Assembly: GCF_900115265.1 (NCBI RefSeq)
Contig: NZ_FOVU01000001.1
Coordinates: forward strand, 655,001 to 719,000
Direction: 5' to 3'
Length of the DNA stretch: 64,000 bases
Origin: Bradyrhizobium sp. Ghvi
GTDB lineage: Bacteria > Pseudomonadota > Alphaproteobacteria > Rhizobiales > Xanthobacteraceae
The position numbers were made by a program, and so were the translations under genes. The notes under the pieces were generated by a model. That model was not told the origin of the DNA and ran no database searches. It saw only the letters and a program-made list of their open reading frames with translations. Positions 60,775 through 64,000 of the stretch are shown in pieces. The stretch's first letter is position 1. Each line of letters begins with the position of its first letter.

Positions 60775-61136
60775 ATGAGATCCACACTTTTGGCAGGCGC
60801 GCTGCCTCGACGCTGTCGGGCGGCGAGCAGAAGCAACTCGAGATCGCCCGCTCGCTGCTGCTCGAGCCAAAACTCGTGCTGATCGACGAACCCTCGATCG
60901 GCCTGTCGCCGCTGATGGTGCAGCAGACCTTGGAGATTCTGAAGAACCTGCGTGACCGCGGTGTTACCATCCTGATGATCGAGCAGAACGCGCGATCGGC
61001 GCTGGAGATCTCGGACATCGGCATCGTGCTCGAGCTCGGCCGGACCCGCATGGTCGACAAGGCGGAGCGCATTTTGAACGACCCGCGGATCGGGCAGTTG
61101 TTCCTTGGAGGGGCAATGGAGGACAACGCAGCATGA
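60775..61136 (+). pseudogene. Scar of a branched-chain-type ABC transporter operon: binding-protein start joined to LivF end
   Basis: A good ribosome-binding site (GGGAGG) and ATG 60775 encode MRSTLLAGALP, the look of a secreted binding-protein start, but this frame stops after 35 codons. From about 60801 another frame encodes the C-terminal part of a LivF-type ATPase: STLSGGEQKQLEIARSLLLE, Walker B VLIDEPSIGLSPL, and LFLGGAMEDNAA, ending at 61136. Walker A and everything before the signature are missing. The stop overlaps the quiC start (ATGA). Most simply, an internal deletion removed the middle of an ABC operon. Confidence 0.75.
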
Positions 61137-63004
61137 ACAAACGCTCGATCGCAACCGTCTCCCTCTCGGGGGCGCTGGACGAAAAGCTCCGTGCCATCGC
61201 GGCCGCCGGATTCGAGGCGGTCGAGATCTTCGAGAACGACCTGCTGTCGTTCGGCGCGGGCCCGCGCGACATCGCAAAGCTCTGCAAGGACCTCAATCTC
61301 GAGATCTGCGCATTTCAGCCGTTCCGCGATTTCGAGGGCATGCCCGAGCCGCAACGCTCGCGCAATTTCGCCCGCGCGATGCGCAAGTTCGATCTGATGC
61401 AGGAGCTCGGCACCGATCTGCTGCTGATCTGCTCCAACGTGTCGCCCGCCTCACTCGGCGGCATCGACCGCGCCGCCGATGATTTTCGTGAGCTCGGTGA
61501 TCTCGCCGCCAAGCGCGGCTTGCGCGTCGGCTACGAGGCGCTGGCCTGGGGCCGGCACGTCAACGACTATCGCGATGCCTGGGAGATCGTGCGGCGCGCC
61601 GATCATCCGGCGATCGGCGTGATCCTCGACAGCTTTCATGCCCTGGCGCCGGGCTTCCCGACCCGCGCCATGGCCTCGATTCCCGGCGACAAGATCTTTC
61701 TGGTGCAGCTTGCCGATGCGCCGAAGCTGGAGCTCGACATCTTGTCGTGGAGCCGCCACTTCCGCTCGTTCCCCGGCCAAGGCGACCTGCCGGTCGGCGA
61801 ATTCATGCAGGCGATCGCCGCGACCGGCTATTCCGGCCCGTGGTCGCTCGAGATATTCAACGACCAATTCCGCGCCGGCTCGGCCGCACAGACCGCGCTC
61901 GACGGACTGCGCTCGCTGATCCTGCTGCAAGACCAGCTTGCTCCGGACTGGCCGAAGCTCGTCGGCGAGCCGCTGGCGCCGAAGGCCAAGAGCCGTGGCA
62001 CCGGCTTCATCGAGTTCGCCGTCAACGAGACCAAGGCCGGCGAGCTCGCGCATCTGTTTTCACAGCTCGGCTTCCGCAAGACCGGTAAGCATCGGAGCAA
62101 GGCGGTGGAGCGCTGGTCGCAGGGCAAGGTCGAGCTGGTGATCAATTCCGAGACCGACGGCTTTGCGCATTCGCACTATGTCACGCATGGCCCCGGCGTC
62201 TGCGCCATCGCGCTCGACGTCGACAATGCCGGCCTTGCCATGCAGCGAGCCGAGACGCTGAAGGCGCGCACGTTCTACCAGCCGGTCGGGCCAGGTGAAC
62301 TGGAGATCCCGGCAATCCACGGCGTCGGCGGCAGTCTGCTCTATTTCGTCGACCAGGCCGGTAAGAACTGGGACACGGATTTTGAGCCGGTTGCAAGCAA
62401 TGCAGACGAGGACGCGCTGCTCGCGGTCGACCACATCGCGCAGTCGATGCCATACGACGACATGCTGTCCTGGCTGTTGTTCTACACCGGCATCCTCGAT
62501 CTCAAGCGCCTGCCGCAGATGGAGATCGCCGATCCCCGTGGCCTCGTGCAGAGCCAAGCCCTCATCAACCACGACCAGAGCCTGCGCTTCGTGCTCAACG
62601 GCTCCTCCGCCAATCGCACGCTGCCGGCCCGTTTCATCTCGGAGTTTTTCGGCTCCGGCGTGCAGCACGTCGCGTTCGCGTGCCAGGATATCTTCACCAC
62701 GGTCGCCGCGATGCGGGCCCGCGGCGCAGGCTTCCTCGATATTCCCGGCAATTATTACGACGACATCGAAGCCAAATACGACCTCGCGCCAGATGTTATG
62801 GCGCAGCTCCGCGCCAACCACATCCTCTACGACCGCGAGGGCGACAGCGAATTCTTCCAGGTCTACACTCACATTTTCGACGAGCGCTTCTTCTTCGAGA
62901 TCGTCGAGCGCAGGAGCTATCAGGGGTTTGGCGCCGCCAATGCCGGCATCAGGCTCGCAGCGCAGGCCCGCGAGGTGCGCCCTGCGAGCATGCCACGGGT
63001 GTAG
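61133..63004 (+). CDS. quiC: 3-dehydroshikimate dehydratase, two-domain QuiC type
   Basis: 623 residues. The N-terminal part (about 1-285) is an AP-endonuclease-type TIM barrel: GFEAVEIFENDLLSFGAGPR, VILDSFHALAPG and WSLEIFNDQFRA hold the metal ligands. The C-terminal part (about 290-605) is a 4-hydroxyphenylpyruvate-dioxygenase-like VOC fold with VQHVAFACQDI and FFFEIVERR as likely metal ligands. In Pseudomonas putida this fusion dehydrates 3-dehydroshikimate to protocatechuate. Its ATG overlaps the truncated ATPase stop codon. Confidence 0.94.
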   Translation: MNKRSIATVSLSGALDEKLRAIAAAGFEAVEIFENDLLSFGAGPRDIAKLCKDLNLEICAFQPFRDFEGMPEPQRSRNFARAMRKFDLMQELGTDLLLICSNVSPASLGGIDRAADDFRELGDLAAKRGLRVGYEALAWGRHVNDYRDAWEIVRRADHPAIGVILDSFHALAPGFPTRAMASIPGDKIFLVQLADAPKLELDILSWSRHFRSFPGQGDLPVGEFMQAIAATGYSGPWSLEIFNDQFRAGSAAQTALDGLRSLILLQDQLAPDWPKLVGEPLAPKAKSRGTGFIEFAVNETKAGELAHLFSQLGFRKTGKHRSKAVERWSQGKVELVINSETDGFAHSHYVTHGPGVCAIALDVDNAGLAMQRAETLKARTFYQPVGPGELEIPAIHGVGGSLLYFVDQAGKNWDTDFEPVASNADEDALLAVDHIAQSMPYDDMLSWLLFYTGILDLKRLPQMEIADPRGLVQSQALINHDQSLRFVLNGSSANRTLPARFISEFFGSGVQHVAFACQDIFTTVAAMRARGAGFLDIPGNYYDDIEAKYDLAPDVMAQLRANHILYDREGDSEFFQVYTHIFDERFFFEIVERRSYQGFGAANAGIRLAAQAREVRPASMPRV

Positions 63005-63012
63005 GCTCTTTT

Positions 63013-63166
63013 TCCCTCTCCCCTTGTGGGAGAGGGTGGCTCGCCGCAATAGCGGCGAGACGGGTGAGGGGTCTCTATCCGCGAGTCTCCCCCCGACATC
63101 TAATCCGCGGAGACATACCCCTCATCCGGCGCTTCGCGCCACCTTCTCCCACAAGGGGAGAAGGGG
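63013..63166. repeat. Inverted repeat element with CTCCCCTTGTGGGAGA arms
   Basis: CCCTCTCCCCTTGTGGGAGA at the left and TTCTCCCACAAGGGGAGAAG at the right form the outer arms. Inside are TCGCCGC...GCGGCGA and GGCGCTTCGCGCC hairpins and ACCCCTCATCC/GGGTGAGGGG. A common high-GC intergenic element, here between the convergent quiC and binding-protein genes. Confidence 0.8.
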
Positions 63167-63192
63167 CTACGTCGCTCGTGGCGACGATCAGC

Positions 63193-64000
63193 TCACTTCA
63201 TCGGGCACTTGTCGTGGAAGCGGTCCTGATCGTCAGTGACGATGGTCGCGACGGTCTTCAGGGAAAGCTCGCCGCCGGCGCCCTTCACCACGTCCTGCAG
63301 ATAGAAGTTCTGGACCGGGATGTGGTTGTTGCCGTACTTGAACGCGCCGCGCAGCGACTTGAAGTTGGCCTTCTCCATCTCGGCCTTCATCGCATCCTTC
63401 TTCGACGTGTCGCCGCCCACGGCTACCACCGCGCTGTTGATGAGCTGCGCGGCGTCATAGGCCTGCGCGCCGTAATAGCTCGGCCGGGCGTTCGGATATT
63501 TCTTGCGGTAATCGGCGACGAACTTCTTGTTCTGCTCGTTCGGAAGGTCGTTCACCCACTCCTGCGCGCCAGGGATCCCGAACGCATTCTCCTTCTGCAA
63601 GGGCAACGTCGTCTCGTCGACTGTGAAGACGGTGTAGAGCGGCATGGTGCTCTTCATGCCGGCCTGGACATACTGATTGAGGAACTGCGCGCCGGCCGCA
63701 CCGGGATAGAACACGAAAATCGATTCGGCGCCGGAGGCGCGGGCTTTCGCCAGCTCGGCCGAGAAGTCGAGCTGGCTCGGCCAGACCGTGTATTCCTCGC
63801 CCTTGATCTCGCCCTTGAAGGTGCTCTTCAGGCCCGCAAGCATGTCCTTGCCGGCGGCGTAGTTCGGACCGATCAGGAACACGCTCTTGACGCCGTTCGC
63901 GTTCATGTAGAGGCCCATGGCGGCCGGCGTCTGATCGTTCTGCCACGAGGTCGAGAAAACGTATTTCGAACACAGCTCGCCCGCGAGCTGCGACGGACCG
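63193..64000 (-). CDS. Branched-chain-type ABC substrate-binding protein, 5' end cut by window edge
   Basis: 269 residues of the C-terminal part are in the window, and the N-terminus and signal peptide lie beyond 64000. Peripla_BP_6 features: NGVKSVFLIGPNYAAGKDML, GEEYTVWPSQLDFSAELAKA, and YGAQAYDAAQLINSAVVAVG, ending DQDRFHDKCPMK with the two-Cys family habit. It is of the LivK/aromatic-acid binder type. It may serve the four-gene transporter at 52886-56227, which lacks a binder, or an importer beyond the window. Confidence 0.9.
   Translation of the reverse strand, partial: GPSQLAGELCSKYVFSTSWQNDQTPAAMGLYMNANGVKSVFLIGPNYAAGKDMLAGLKSTFKGEIKGEEYTVWPSQLDFSAELAKARASGAESIFVFYPGAAGAQFLNQYVQAGMKSTMPLYTVFTVDETTLPLQKENAFGIPGAQEWVNDLPNEQNKKFVADYRKKYPNARPSYYGAQAYDAAQLINSAVVAVGGDTSKKDAMKAEMEKANFKSLRGAFKYGNNHIPVQNFYLQDVVKGAGGELSLKTVATIVTDDQDRFHDKCPMK

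Noticed and set aside
62060..63049. 329-codon minus-strand open frame under quiC
   Set aside because: Antisense shadow of quiC, no domain features.

Overview
The window is high-GC alphaproteobacterial DNA, most likely Bradyrhizobium. The pointers are a haloalkane dehalogenase close to DbjA of B. diazoefficiens, a LuxI/LuxR pair of the BjaI/BjaR1 type, GcrA, a SAM-II riboswitch ahead of metZ, and many short palindromic intergenic repeats of the kind that fill Bradyrhizobium genomes. The genus call rests on recalled family sequences, not a database search. No phage, insertion sequence, CRISPR array or rRNA was seen. The only tRNA is tRNA-Gly(CCC).

Layout. 1-7.9 kb: a minus-strand xylose locus (LacI-type regulator, xylB, xylA, single-domain sugar ABC ATPase, permease, binding protein, aldo/keto reductase cut by the window edge). 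8-10.2 kb: XRE-cupin regulator with two coupled GNAT acetyltransferases, rpiB and the tRNA. 10.4-18.7 kb: ogt and an AraC regulator, small VOC and SRPBCC proteins, a MATE exporter, an unrecognised protein, a PAS protein, a double-length dCTP deaminase, and metZ behind its riboswitch. 18.8-22.5 kb: opgC with two periplasmic SGNH-like proteins, one apparently catalytically dead, then apaG. 22.6-27 kb: hslO, argF, argD, gcrA. 27.2-34 kb: the phosphate regulon phoR-pstSCAB-phoU-phoB with a near-perfect Pho box. 34-41 kb: a YbhN-like membrane protein, tetR-dbjA with an 18-bp palindromic operator, an OmpA-type protein, a polysaccharide deacetylase and an SDR.

41-48.5 kb: aerobic benzoyl-CoA (box) catabolism: boxB, boxC, an alpha/beta hydrolase, benzoate-CoA ligase, the divergent regulator boxR, and a truncated haemoglobin directly behind boxR. 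boxA is not in the window. 49-56.2 kb: IclR regulator, a phthalate-dioxygenase-type Rieske oxygenase, a glutamine-synthetase-like ligase, and a four-gene branched-chain-type ABC transporter without an adjacent binding protein. Upstream of the transporter are three TGCA words phased at exactly 10 bp, the pattern reported for BzdR/BoxR operators, which suggests the transporter belongs to the benzoate regulon. 56.5-58.2 kb: acyl-homoserine-lactone quorum sensing (bjaI, bjaR) plus a coupled 72-residue protein. 58.4-64 kb: quinate/shikimate catabolism (LysR, shikimate dehydrogenase, quiC), with what looks like the scar of a deleted ABC-transporter operon between the last two, and an ABC binding protein running off the window end.

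The right half therefore concentrates aromatic catabolism (benzoate, a probable aromatic or amine substrate, quinate/shikimate). The left half is mostly sugar uptake, amino-acid biosynthesis and phosphate homeostasis. Tight TGATG and ATGA stop/start overlaps join many of the co-directional genes.
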